Under the pieces are notes generated by a model, which saw nothing but the letters and a program-made list of their open reading frames with translations, did not search any database and was not told the DNA's origin. From NCBI RefSeq assembly GCF_006440675.2, contig NZ_CP083951.1, forward strand, positions 5,799,501-5,863,500: 64,000 nt of DNA, in the 5' to 3' direction. This stretch comes from Mesorhizobium sp. B2-8-5 (lineage in GTDB: Bacteria; Pseudomonadota; Alphaproteobacteria; Rhizobiales; Rhizobiaceae). Positions 43,073 to 52,319 of this stretch are shown piece by piece (the stretch's first letter is position 1; each line of letters begins with the position of its first letter). The translations under genes were made by a program, and so were the position numbers.

Positions 43073-43101
43073 GGCAATTGTCAACACGATTGACATTTGC
43101 C
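43073..43101. promoter_or_regulatory. Palindrome between the sugar ABC operon and mtnK, candidate operator
   Basis: GGCAATTGTCAA (43073-43084) and TTGACATTTGCC (43090-43101) are reverse complements at 11 of 12 positions around CACGA. The site is central in the divergent promoter region, so one regulator could control both units. The TTGACA part may also be a -35 element for mtnK. Confidence 0.55.
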
Positions 43102-43172
43102 AGAGCGCTTCCTAGCTTGGCCCCGCCACTGTGGCTCCGCTATCGTCGGAAACCACGCGCAGGAGGGAGAGC

Positions 43173-44441
43173 ATGACGGGGAAGTTCGAAGCATTGTCGG
43201 TGGAAACGCTGCCGAAGCGCCTTGGCGAGACCGCGGCGCTCACGGAGCGCATCGGCAAGGACACCAGCCGCTGGAAAGTACGCGAGGTCGGCGACGGCAA
43301 TCTCAACCTCGTTTTCATCGTCGAAGGCGACAAGGGTGCCGCGGTGGTCAAGCAGGCGCTGCCCTATGTGCGGCTGGTCGGCGACAGCTGGCCGTTGCCG
43401 CTCAAACGCTCCTTCTTTGAATATCATGCGCTGACCAGGCAGGAGCGCCGTGCGCCCGGCTCGGTACCGGCGATCTACCATTTCGACGAGAGCCAGGCGC
43501 TGATCGTCATGGAGTATCTGGCGCCGCCGCACGTCATTCTCAGGCGCGCGCTGATCGACGGCCGCGAGCTGCCGAACATCGCACGCGACATCGGCCTGTT
43601 CATGGCGCGCACGCTGTTCCGCGGCTCCGACCTGTCGATGGCAGCCAAGGAGCGCAAGACCGATCTTGCGCTGTTCGCCGACAATGTCGAGCTGTGCGAC
43701 ATCACCGAGAACCTGGTGTTCTCCGACCCCTATTTCGACGCCAAGATGAACCGGCATACCTCGCCGCAGCTCGACGGCCTAGTCGCCGAGCTGCGCGCCG
43801 ACCGCGATCTCAAGGTCGAGGCGCAGCGGCTGAAGCATCTGTTCGCCGCCAATGCCGAGACGCTGCTGCATGGCGACCTGCATTCAGGCTCGATCATGGT
43901 GACAGACAGCGAAACCCGGATGATCGATCCGGAATTCGCCTTCTACGGCCCGATCGCCTTCGACGTCGGGATGCTGCTTGCCAATTTCTGGATGGCCTTC
44001 TTCTCGCAGCGCGGCCATGAGCAGAAAGGCAGCCGCGACTCCATGCGCGCCTATCTGCTCGGCGTCACTGGCGAGACCTGGGCGACCTTCCGCGCCGAGT
44101 TCTCGCATCTGTGGCGGACCGAGCGCAGCGGCATGCTCTACCAGCGGAGCTTGTTCGAGGATCAGGGCGACCTGCTCGGCTCCGAACAGGCGCTCGACCA
44201 CATGCTGCATTCCATCTGGACTGACCTGCTCGGCTTTGCCGGCATCGAGGTGCACCGGCGCATCCTGGGTCTCGCCCACAATGCCGATTTCGAGACCATT
44301 GCCGATCAAGACCTGCGCGCCAGATGTGAAGCCAAGGCTTTGCGCTTCGGCCGCCATATCGCCGTCAACCGGCGCCAGATCCACAGCATCGACGAGGTCA
44401 ACAAGCTGGCCGCGCTGATCGAACAGGAGAAGAGCCTTTGA
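43173..44441 (+). CDS. mtnK: 5-methylthioribose kinase
   Basis: This 422-residue kinase phosphorylates 5-methylthioribose at C1 to methylthioribose-1-phosphate. It has the choline/aminoglycoside-kinase fold: [20 protein letters not shown] for the nucleotide lysine, the catalytic [12 protein letters not shown] near residue 229-240, and [17 protein letters not shown] for the metal-binding aspartate. LVIDYLxPPH-like [15 protein letters not shown] is also typical of MtnK. The ATG at 43173 has AGGAGGGA upstream. The stop overlaps the TTG start of mtnA, so they are coupled. Together with the divergent ABC operon it suggests that the sugar is imported from outside rather than made from methylthioadenosine alone. 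Confidence 0.9.
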   Translation: MTGKFEALSVETLPKRLGETAALTERIGKDTSRWKVREVGDGNLNLVFIVEGDKGAAVVKQALPYVRLVGDSWPLPLKRSFFEYHALTRQERRAPGSVPAIYHFDESQALIVMEYLAPPHVILRRALIDGRELPNIARDIGLFMARTLFRGSDLSMAAKERKTDLALFADNVELCDITENLVFSDPYFDAKMNRHTSPQLDGLVAELRADRDLKVEAQRLKHLFAANAETLLHGDLHSGSIMVTDSETRMIDPEFAFYGPIAFDVGMLLANFWMAFFSQRGHEQKGSRDSMRAYLLGVTGETWATFRAEFSHLWRTERSGMLYQRSLFEDQGDLLGSEQALDHMLHSIWTDLLGFAGIEVHRRILGLAHNADFETIADQDLRARCEAKALRFGRHIAVNRRQIHSIDEVNKLAALIEQEKSL

Positions 44442-45532
44442 ACGTCGGCGAACGCCACTATCGCACCATCTGGCTCAGCGACGACAAGCGCTCGGTCGAG
44501 ATCATCGACCAGCGCTGGCTGCCGCATGAATTCCGCATCGAGAAGATCGGAAGCGTCACCGGCATCGCCACCGCGATCCGCGACATGTGGGTGCGCGGCG
44601 CGCCGCTGATCGGCGTCACCGCGGCCTATGGCGTCGCCATCCAGATGATGGACGACCCATCGGACGAAGCGCTCGACGCGGTGTGGGAGACGCTGCATAG
44701 GACACGGCCGACGGCGATCAATCTGCGCTGGGCGTTGGACGAGATGCGCCGGCACCTCAAGCCGCTCGCGCCTGCAGAGCGTGCCGAAGCGGCCTACAGA
44801 CGGGCCGCCGAGATCGCCGATGAGGATGTCGGGCTGAACCGCGCCATCGGCGAAAACGGGCTTGCGATCATCAGGCAGATCGCGGCACGCAAGCAGCCGG
44901 GCGAGAGCGTCAACATCCTCACCCATTGCAATGCCGGCTGGCTGGCGACGGTCGATTACGGCACCGCCACCGCGCCGATCTACCTGGCGACCGAGGCCGG
45001 CATTCCGGTGCATGTCTATGTCGACGAGACCAGGCCGCGCAACCAGGGCGCCCAGCTCACCGCCTGGGAAATGGCGGGACACGGCGTACCGCACACGCTG
45101 ATCGTCGACAATGCCGGAGGCCACCTGATGCAGCGCGGCGACATCGATATGGTGATCGTCGGCACCGACCGCACCACGGCCGATGGCGACGTCTGCAACA
45201 AGATCGGCACCTATCTCAAGGCACTCGCGGCCGCCGACAATGATGTGCCCTTCTATGTCGCGCTCCCCTCGCCCACCATCGACTGGACAGTGGCCGACGG
45301 GCTGAAGGAAATCCCGATCGAGGAGCGCTCGGGCGACGAGGTTTCGCTGGTGTGGGGGAAGACGGCTGACGGAAAGGTCGCGCAGGTGCGGGTCTCACCG
45401 GATGCGACGCCGGCGGCCAATCCGGCGTTCGACGTGACGCCGGCAAGGTTGGTGACCGGGCTGATCACCGAGCGCGGCGTGGCCAAGGCTTCGCGCGAGG
45501 GGCTGAAGGCGATGTTTCCGGAGCGGGGGTGA
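44438..45532 (+). CDS. mtnA: Methylthioribose-1-phosphate isomerase
   Basis: This 364-residue enzyme converts methylthioribose-1-phosphate to methylthioribulose-1-phosphate. The eIF2B-like family signatures are [20 protein letters not shown], the catalytic cysteine in [18 protein letters not shown] (Cys164), [19 protein letters not shown], and the catalytic aspartate in [18 protein letters not shown] (Asp244). The start codon is TTG within a TTGA overlap with the mtnK stop. No mtnB, mtnC or mtnD follows. The next step could instead be the class II aldolase fusion at 33739, which would give DHAP and methylthioacetaldehyde. Confidence 0.92.
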   Translation: MNVGERHYRTIWLSDDKRSVEIIDQRWLPHEFRIEKIGSVTGIATAIRDMWVRGAPLIGVTAAYGVAIQMMDDPSDEALDAVWETLHRTRPTAINLRWALDEMRRHLKPLAPAERAEAAYRRAAEIADEDVGLNRAIGENGLAIIRQIAARKQPGESVNILTHCNAGWLATVDYGTATAPIYLATEAGIPVHVYVDETRPRNQGAQLTAWEMAGHGVPHTLIVDNAGGHLMQRGDIDMVIVGTDRTTADGDVCNKIGTYLKALAAADNDVPFYVALPSPTIDWTVADGLKEIPIEERSGDEVSLVWGKTADGKVAQVRVSPDATPAANPAFDVTPARLVTGLITERGVAKASREGLKAMFPERG

Positions 45533-45545
45533 TTAGCTAATCTTT

Positions 45546-45802
45546 CCCTCGTGGGCAGATGTCCGGCAGGACAGGTGGGGCACTGTCCGCCGACGTATCT
45601 ATGCTTGGGTTCCTCGCCCCGCCAAAGGCGGGGAGAGGTGGCCGCGAAGCGGACGGAAAGGGGCCTTCGTAGGGCGCTCCCCTCTCCGTCTCGGCTTCGC
45701 CGAGCCACCTCTCCCCACATTCCTGGGGCGAGGAACCTTGATCCTGTCCCGCCGCGATCCTTCGCGCCCCCTCTGCCCTGCCGGGCATCTCCCCCACGAG
45801 GG
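45546..45802. repeat. Nested inverted-repeat element in the mtnA-ribH2 gap
   Basis: Outer arms (45546-45580 and 45767-45802) are imperfect reverse complements rich in CATCTCCCCC and TGCCGG, related to the ends of the element at 30659-30812. Inner arms (45608-45641 and 45705-45737) contain GGTTCCTCGCCCC and GGGGAGAGGTGG. No gene is seen between 45533 and the riboswitch. Confidence 0.7.
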
Positions 45803-45864
45803 GGGAGATCGGCTAATCGCCAATTGACAGCGCCACCCTGCTCTCCCATAAAACGTGCGTTAAT

Positions 45865-46557
<693 letters not shown>

Positions 46558-46566
46558 AAGCAAAAA

Positions 46567-46612
46567 CCTAAAGCGCGGCGCCTGAATCCGTTTCAGCGCG
46601 ACGCGCTTTAGG
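46567..46612 (+). repeat. Palindromic hairpin after ribH2
   Basis: CCTAAAGCGCG (46567-46577) pairs with CGCGCTTTAGG (46602-46612). Within it, GCGCCTGAA and TTCAGCGC form an inner stem around TCCGT. It starts ten bases after the ribH2 stop and could act as a terminator. The sequence type is common between rhizobial genes. Confidence 0.7.
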
Positions 46613-46773
46613 CCCGGCCGCGGCCGGTTTTCAGCCCCTGCAACAAGAATTGCGGCCGAAAAGGCTCCGAAAGGTTGCGGTGGGCCCGAAATCCGGCCAG
46701 AAGCAACGGGGCCGCCCGACGCCCGGGCGGCCTTTTCAAACACGGGCTCGAACCAGATACGGGAGACTATTCG

Positions 46774-47838
46774 TTGGCTCGCATCACACTGAGACAATTG
46801 CTCGACCATGCCGCCGAACATGGCTATGGCGTGCCTGCCTTCAACATGAACAATATGGAACAGGGCCTCGCCATCATGGAGGCGGCGGAGGAGACCAAGT
46901 CGCCGGTCATCCTGCAGGCCAGCCGCGGCGCTCGCGCCTATGCCAATGACGTGGTGTTGGCCAAGCTGATCGACGCGCTGGTCGAAATCCATCCCGACAT
47001 CCCGGTCTGCATGCATCTCGACCACGGCAACAACGAAGCCACCTGCGTCACCGCGATCCAGTACGGCTTCACCTCGGTGATGATGGACGGCTCGCTGAAG
47101 GAGGATGGCAAGTCGCCGGCCGACTACGCCTACAATTCCGGCATCACGCGCCGCGTCGTCGACATGGCGCATTGGGGCGGCGTGTCGGTGGAAGGCGAGA
47201 TCGGCGTGCTCGGCTCGCTGGAAAGCGGCGGCGGCGAGCAGGAAGACGGCCACGGCGTCGAAGGCGCGATCAGCCATGACCAGTTGCTGACCGATCCGGT
47301 GCAGGCCGAGCAATTCGTGCGCGACACACATGTCGACGCGCTGGCGGTGGCCATGGGCACCAGCCACGGCGCCTATAAATTCTCGCGCAAGCCGGACGGC
47401 GCGGTGCTGGCGATGAACGTGATCGAGGAGATCCACCGCCGCCTGCCCAACATGCATCTGGTCATGCATGGCTCGTCCTCGGTGCCGGAGGATCTGCAGG
47501 AGATCATCAACAAATATGGCGGCCAGATGAAGCCGACCTGGGGCGTGCCGGTGGAAGAGATCCAGCGCGGCATCAAGCATGGCGTGCGCAAGATCAACAT
47601 CGACACCGACAACCGCATGGCGCTGACCGGCGCCATCCGCAAGGTGCTGACCGAGAATCCGTCGGAATTCGATCCGCGCAAATATCTGACGCCGGCCATG
47701 GCGGCCATGAAGAAGCTCTGCAAGGAGCGTTTCGAGCAGTTCGGCACCGCCGGCAACGCGCCGAAGATCAAGCCGATCCCGCTGGCGGACATGGCCAAGC
47801 GCTACAAGTCGGGCAGCCTGGATCCGAAATTCGGCTGA
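46774..47838 (+). CDS. fba: Class II fructose-bisphosphate aldolase
   Basis: This 354-residue zinc enzyme cleaves fructose-1,6-bisphosphate to DHAP and glyceraldehyde-3-phosphate, or makes it in gluconeogenesis. It shows [20 protein letters not shown], the zinc-binding MHLDHGNN and [10 protein letters not shown], and [20 protein letters not shown] near the end. A TTG start at 46774 is preferred because it gives (M)[18 protein letters not shown], the usual start, and GGGAGA precedes it. The insert [18 protein letters not shown] is typical of the CbbA-like type. It could also use DHAP from the aldolase routes nearby, but there is no sequence evidence for a special role. Confidence 0.93.
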   Translation: MARITLRQLLDHAAEHGYGVPAFNMNNMEQGLAIMEAAEETKSPVILQASRGARAYANDVVLAKLIDALVEIHPDIPVCMHLDHGNNEATCVTAIQYGFTSVMMDGSLKEDGKSPADYAYNSGITRRVVDMAHWGGVSVEGEIGVLGSLESGGGEQEDGHGVEGAISHDQLLTDPVQAEQFVRDTHVDALAVAMGTSHGAYKFSRKPDGAVLAMNVIEEIHRRLPNMHLVMHGSSSVPEDLQEIINKYGGQMKPTWGVPVEEIQRGIKHGVRKINIDTDNRMALTGAIRKVLTENPSEFDPRKYLTPAMAAMKKLCKERFEQFGTAGNAPKIKPIPLADMAKRYKSGSLDPKFG

Positions 47839-47849
47839 GCCGATCAATC

Positions 47850-47878
47850 CCCGCGACCGGTTCGATCCCGGTCGCGGG
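47850..47878 (+). terminator. Hairpin after fba
   Basis: CCCGCGACCGG (47850-47860) pairs perfectly with CCGGTCGCGGG (47868-47878) around TTCGATC, 11 bases after the stop. No T-run follows, so it may be a factor-assisted terminator. Confidence 0.6.
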
Positions 47879-47971
47879 CATGTACCCCACCGAAGCGGGG
47901 CGGAACTTCAAGCCAACAAAGTGGTTCCTGCTCAGAGACCTTCCGCACCCATCGAAGGGAAGGAGCACGTC

Positions 47972-48130
47972 ATGAGCAAGGATCGCGACGACGAAGGGCC
48001 GGTTTTCTCCGGCCAGAATGCCCGGCAGGGCGAGATCATCCTGCATACGCGCACGCAACGCATCATCTTCATCGCAGGGCTGGTCGGTATCGTGGTGCTG
48101 GCGCTGGTGGTCAGTCTCGCCGCGCATTGA
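47972..48130 (+). CDS. Small membrane protein, one TM segment
   Basis: This 52-residue protein has a charged N-terminal half (MSKDRDDEGPVFSGQNARQG) and one C-terminal helix (IIFIAGLVGIVVLALVVSLA). AAGGAGC precedes the ATG, and the frame also opens earlier without a better site. It stands between fba and the MgtC-family gene on the same strand. Small proteins with the GQNARQGEIIL-type motif before a membrane helix recur in alphaproteobacteria as far as I recall, but no role is known. It is a likely real gene because of its good ribosome site and clean topology. Confidence 0.65.
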   Translation: MSKDRDDEGPVFSGQNARQGEIILHTRTQRIIFIAGLVGIVVLALVVSLAAH

Positions 48131-48244
48131 GGGTTGGCGCCCGCGAAAAGCCGGGCTTGCGCCAAGGAACCATCACCGGCTCCGCCGGTTGAACGTCGCA
48201 GACGAAATTGAGGCGCGGCGACCGTTCACCGCCGTGTCGAAACC

Positions 48245-48970
48245 ATGTTCGAGACGCTTTGCTGCGACATGCCGCTTCATCCGACCTGGCCGGACCTCGT
48301 CGGGCGGCTCTTGGTCACGTTGCTGGCAGGCTTTCTCATAGGCTTGAATCGCGAGGCGCGCGGGCATTCCGCCGGGCTGAGGACAACCATTCTGGTCGGC
48401 TTGGCGGCCTGCGTGGCCATGATCCAGGCCAACATGCTGCTCGATGTTTCCGGCAAGGGGCCGGATTCCTTCGTGCGCATGGACGTCATGCGCTTTGCGC
48501 TGGGCGTGCTCACCGGTGTCGGCTTCATCGGCGGTGGCGCCATCCTGCGGCGCGGCGATCTGGTCACCGGCGTCACCACAGCCGCGACGATGTGGATCAT
48601 GACCATGATCGGCCTTGCCTTCGGCGGCGGCCAGTACGGCCTCGGCGCGATCGCGACGGTACTGACGCTGGTGACGTTGCAGGCGCTGAAATGGGTCGAC
48701 CTCAAGATCGCGCGCAACCACAAGGCGATCCTGTCGGTCTCATGGCCGAAAAGCTCGCCGCCCGATCTCCCGGACATTGTGCGGCCGCTTGGCTACGATG
48801 CCCGCTTCGTGGGCATGGAACATGACGTCGACCACCAACGCTTCGTATTTTCTTTCAAGGTGCAATGGAAGCAGCCCGACGCGGAAAGGCCTTCGACCGA
48901 AGCGCTGGCCGTAGTCGGTGAACATTGCACGGTCGAGCGCTTCGACGTGATCGGCGAGAATTCGTCCTGA
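48245..48970 (+). CDS. MgtC/SapB-family membrane protein
   Basis: This 241-residue protein has the MgtC/SapB pattern: LLVTLLAGFLIGLNREARGH, AGLRTTILVGLAACVAMI, then FALGVLTGVGFIGGGAILRR and VTGVTTAATMWIMTMIGLAF. Four to five helices are followed by a soluble C-terminal domain of about 90 residues. MgtC proteins help survival at low magnesium and can act on the ATP synthase; whether this homolog does so is not known. It ends seven bases before the convergent livF stop, so there is hardly any room for a terminator between them. Confidence 0.85.
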   Translation: MFETLCCDMPLHPTWPDLVGRLLVTLLAGFLIGLNREARGHSAGLRTTILVGLAACVAMIQANMLLDVSGKGPDSFVRMDVMRFALGVLTGVGFIGGGAILRRGDLVTGVTTAATMWIMTMIGLAFGGGQYGLGAIATVLTLVTLQALKWVDLKIARNHKAILSVSWPKSSPPDLPDIVRPLGYDARFVGMEHDVDHQRFVFSFKVQWKQPDAERPSTEALAVVGEHCTVERFDVIGENSS

Positions 48971-48976
48971 GCAGGA

Positions 48977-49690
48977 TCAGGATGTGGCAGCCATCTCCGC
49001 CTCTCCGAGATAAAGCCGGTGCAGTTCGTCGGGCGATTGGCGCAGCTTCGCGCAATCGCCGTCATAGACGACGCGGCCGCGGCGCATGACATAGGCGCGG
49101 TTGCCGATCGACAGCGCAAGCGCCGCGAACTGCTCGACGAGGACGACGGCCAGGCCGTCATCGGCGAGCTTGCGCACGGCCGTCATCAGCCGCGTGACGA
49201 TGACCGGGGCGAGACCGGCGGACATTTCGTCGATGAGCAGCACTTTCGGGCGGGTGAGAAGTGCCCGCGCGATCACCAGCATCTGCTGCTCGCCGCCGGA
49301 AAGCAGGCTCGCCTTCACCGTGCGGCGCTGCACCAGCTCGGGAAACAGCGCATAGGCTTCCGCTATGTCGGCGCCGGGATGCAGGCTGACGCGCAAATTC
49401 TCTTCGGTCGTCAGCTGGCGGAAGACGGTGCGGCCCTGCTCGACATGGGCGAGCCCTTCGCGCGAGCGGGCGCCGGGCCGTGCCTTCTGCAGCTCGCGGC
49501 CATCGATGGCGATGCTGCCGCCTGCGACCGGGATGATGCCCGACAGACCTTCGAGCAGCGTTGTCTTGCCGGCGCCATTGGCCCCGAGCACGACGCTGAT
49601 CGCGCCGCTTTCGGCGGTGAGATCGACCGACGTGACGACGGGCAACTCGGCGCGGTTGATCGACAGGTTGGAAACGACGAGCCTGCTCAT
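48977..49690 (-). CDS. Branched-chain-type ABC transporter ATPase (LivF-like)
   Basis: This 237-residue cytoplasmic ATPase has Walker A GANGAGKTT (36-44), the signature LLSGGEQQMLVIARALLT, Walker B KVLLIDEMSAGLAP and a switch histidine replaced in context by VLVEQFAALALS (the Glu-Gln pair is usual for LivF). It would pair with the ATPase part of the fused permease protein. Its start overlaps the stop of that gene (ATGA, 49687-49690). It is the last gene of the nine-gene operon. The substrate of the transporter is not clear: HAAT-family systems carry amino acids, amides and urea. Confidence 0.9.
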   Translation of the reverse strand: MSRLVVSNLSINRAELPVVTSVDLTAESGAISVVLGANGAGKTTLLEGLSGIIPVAGGSIAIDGRELQKARPGARSREGLAHVEQGRTVFRQLTTEENLRVSLHPGADIAEAYALFPELVQRRTVKASLLSGGEQQMLVIARALLTRPKVLLIDEMSAGLAPVIVTRLMTAVRKLADDGLAVVLVEQFAALALSIGNRAYVMRRGRVVYDGDCAKLRQSPDELHRLYLGEAEMAATS

Positions 49691-51405
49691 GCCGCCACGC
49701 TCTCTTCCTCAATGCCGAGATAGGCTTTCTTCACCGCCCGCTCGCTGAGCACCTTGGCCGGCGGGCCTGAGGCGATGACCTGGCCAAAATCGAGCACGGT
49801 GACCTCCGAGCAGACGGCCCGAATCAGGTCCATGTCGTGCTCGACCAGAAGCACCGCCGATCCGAACAGCTTCGGGATCTCGGCGATGCGCCGGCCAAGC
49901 CGCAGCGTTTCCTCATGCGACTGGCCGGCGGCCGGCTCGTCGAGCAGCACGACGGCCGGGCGGGCAGCGACGACGCCCGCGACGTCGAGCAGCCGCCTTG
50001 TGCCGGCATCGACCGAAGCCACCAGCGTGTCGGGATGCGGACAGTCGAGCCAGTCGAGCACAGCTTTGGTCTCGATCACCGACAGGCCCTTGGCCGCCAG
50101 CGCCAGGTAGCCGCCGACGGTCAGCTCCGGCGCGATGCGGTTGGTCTGCCAGGTGCGGCGCACGCCTTCTCGGGCGCGCAGATGCGCCGGCACGTCTTCG
50201 AGCGGCTTGCCGCCCAGCCGCACGCTCCCCTGATAGGACGATAGGAAGCCGGCGACGGCATCAATGAAGGTCGATTTGCCGGCGCCATTGGGGCCGATCA
50301 AGCCGGCAACCGTACCGGCGGCAACGCTCAGGCTGACATTGTTCAGCGCGACCACGCTGCCATAGCGAACCGTCAATCCCTCGATGGCGAGGACCGGGCC
50401 GGCGGCACGCTCGACTGCTGCCGGCAGGTCGGAGGCGGACGCGGCAGCGGCTTTCGGCGCGCGCGCCGGCAGCAGTTTGCGGAACTGGCGCCGGAAGGTC
50501 TCGCTCATCGTCTCGCCGGTCGACAGCGCCTGGGTTGCGCCGATGGCAAACAGCACATTGCCGATGTCCTGCGGCCAGTCCAGCCGGCGCAGGATTTCCG
50601 GGAACATGACGACGAGCAGGCCGCCGATGATCGCACCCTCGGCGAAATGCGCGCCGGCCATCACCGACACCGCGTAGAGCGAGAGCGACTGCATCATGCT
50701 GAAATTCTCGGCGACCAGCGTGCCGAGATAGCCAGCGAGCAGACCGCCGGAAATGCCGGCGACGAAGGCGCTCAGCGCGAAAGCCGTGAGCTTGGCGGTG
50801 GCGATGCGGACGCCATGCGCGGCGGCGGCGCGCTCCGAGTGACGCACCGCCAGCCAGGACGCGCCGAGCCGCGCGCGGCTGATGAATTCGAGCGAAACCG
50901 CGATCGCCACATAGAACAGCAGCACGAAGACGAAATAGCCCTCGTCGCTGTCGAACAGTTCCGGCCGTGGCACCTGCAGGAAGTCGGTCTGGCCGGGATA
51001 GGTCATGGTGGCCAGGATGGTGTCGAAGGCGGTGGCGAAGGAGAGCGTGACGATGGCGAGGTTGATGCCGCGCAGCCTCAGCGCCGGCAGGCCGATGGCA
51101 ACGCCGAACGGCACGGCCGCGAGGCCACCGACCAGGATCCATGTGGCGAGGCCACCTGGCGCTTCGGCGAGGTTGAGATAGCCAACCGTCCAGGCGCCGA
51201 CGCCGGCGAAGGACATCTGACAGAGCGCGATCATGCCGGTGCGGCCGGCGACGAGGCCGAGGCTCTGCAGCGCGACGCCAGTGATCAGGACCGAGGTTGC
51301 AAGGAACACCCAATAAGACGGCAGGAGGCCGGCATAGGCGACGCCGCCGGCGATAAGCGCCACGACGATGAGGGTCAATGAGGCCCGAAAACTAGCGCGC
51401 TTCAT
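49687..51405 (-). CDS. Fused LivM-type permease and LivG-type ATPase
   Basis: This 572-residue protein joins two transporter parts that are often separate. Residues 1 to about 325 are a LivM-like permease (LGLVAGRTGMIALCQMSFAG, then RGINLAIVTLSFATAF). From about 345 comes an ATPase with Walker A GPNGAGKST and the LivG-type VRRTWQTNRIAPELTVGGYL, followed by a Walker B VVLLDEPAAGQS. ATG 51405 gives MKRASFRASLTLIVVA. The start overlaps the livH-like gene by 14 bases, and the end overlaps the livF-like gene by four. The ATPase signature sequence is weak (LDVAGVVAARPAVVLLDEP), which is normal for divergent members. Confidence 0.88.
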   Translation of the reverse strand: MKRASFRASLTLIVVALIAGGVAYAGLLPSYWVFLATSVLITGVALQSLGLVAGRTGMIALCQMSFAGVGAWTVGYLNLAEAPGGLATWILVGGLAAVPFGVAIGLPALRLRGINLAIVTLSFATAFDTILATMTYPGQTDFLQVPRPELFDSDEGYFVFVLLFYVAIAVSLEFISRARLGASWLAVRHSERAAAAHGVRIATAKLTAFALSAFVAGISGGLLAGYLGTLVAENFSMMQSLSLYAVSVMAGAHFAEGAIIGGLLVVMFPEILRRLDWPQDIGNVLFAIGATQALSTGETMSETFRRQFRKLLPARAPKAAAASASDLPAAVERAAGPVLAIEGLTVRYGSVVALNNVSLSVAAGTVAGLIGPNGAGKSTFIDAVAGFLSSYQGSVRLGGKPLEDVPAHLRAREGVRRTWQTNRIAPELTVGGYLALAAKGLSVIETKAVLDWLDCPHPDTLVASVDAGTRRLLDVAGVVAARPAVVLLDEPAAGQSHEETLRLGRRIAEIPKLFGSAVLLVEHDMDLIRAVCSEVTVLDFGQVIASGPPAKVLSERAVKKAYLGIEEESVAA

Positions 51406-52261
51406 CCCAACGGGCCTCCCGCTGCGACCAGAGAAGAACGGCAAGCACCACCAGGAAGGGAATGGCGCTGCGATACTGGCTGATGCTGTCGATGGAGCTC
51501 GCCAGCCCTTCGACGATGCCGAGCGCAATGCCGCCGGCCAGCGTCCACCAGAAGCTGCGGAAGACGCCGATGAGTGCCGCGGCGAGCGCCGGCACGACAA
51601 GCAGGCTAAGCGTCATGAAGTTCGGCGAGCGCTGCGGCGCGATGATCATCAGCGCGAAAGTGGTGAAGGCGCCCGTCATGCCCCATACCAGCAGCGACAG
51701 TATCTGCACCCGCACGCCGAGCAGTTCCGCCGCCATAGGCCGGTCGGCCAGCGCGCGCAGATTGAGGCCGATTTTAGTCCGGTTGAGGAAGAGGTCGGAA
51801 AGGATGGTGAACAGCACCGCGAGCCCGATGGTGAGCACCGAGGCGATGGTCACCTCTACGCCGGCGAGGCGGAAGGCCGAGCCTGGGAACAACTCGGGCA
51901 TGTTATGCGGATGCTGGCCGCCTGTCAGGCGCAGACCTATGGCGATCAGGCCGACGAGCAACGCCACCGTCACGGCCGCCTTGGTCGAAGCACTCGCTTC
52001 GCCGAACCACCGCGTCATGATGTAGCCGATTGCGACGCCGGTCGCCGTGCCCCCCGCAATCCCCGCCAGCACCGAGGGCCAGATCGGGAACCCGGCCTCG
52101 AACAGTGCGATCAGCACGAAGGTGCCCGCGGTTCCGATGGCGGCCCCGGTGAAATTCACCACGGCGACGAGCCGGTAGGTGAAGACGGCGCAGACGCCGA
52201 GCAGGGCATAGGTGCCCCCGGCCGTCAGTCCCGCCACGGCGGATGTGAGCATTGCGTTCAT
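51392..52261 (-). CDS. Branched-chain-type ABC transporter permease (LivH-like)
   Basis: This 289-residue inner-membrane protein has about eight helices and the LivH pattern: SAVAGLTAGGTYALLGVCAV, then LVAVVNFTGAAIGTAGTFV, and a later loop NRTKIGLNLRALADRPMAAE that meets the ATPase. ATG 52261 gives MNAMLTSAVAGLTAGGTYAL; the frame opens 51 bases earlier but without support. Its gene lies between the binding protein gene and the fused permease/ATPase, and overlaps the latter by 14 bases. The order livK, livH, livMG, livF completes one HAAT importer. Confidence 0.88.
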   Translation of the reverse strand: MNAMLTSAVAGLTAGGTYALLGVCAVFTYRLVAVVNFTGAAIGTAGTFVLIALFEAGFPIWPSVLAGIAGGTATGVAIGYIMTRWFGEASASTKAAVTVALLVGLIAIGLRLTGGQHPHNMPELFPGSAFRLAGVEVTIASVLTIGLAVLFTILSDLFLNRTKIGLNLRALADRPMAAELLGVRVQILSLLVWGMTGAFTTFALMIIAPQRSPNFMTLSLLVVPALAAALIGVFRSFWWTLAGGIALGIVEGLASSIDSISQYRSAIPFLVVLAVLLWSQREARWDEAR

Positions 52262-52319
52262 CTCGTATCCCGATCCGGAGGACGGCGCGGCCAGCCGCGC
52301 CGTCCGGTTCAAGCGGCCA

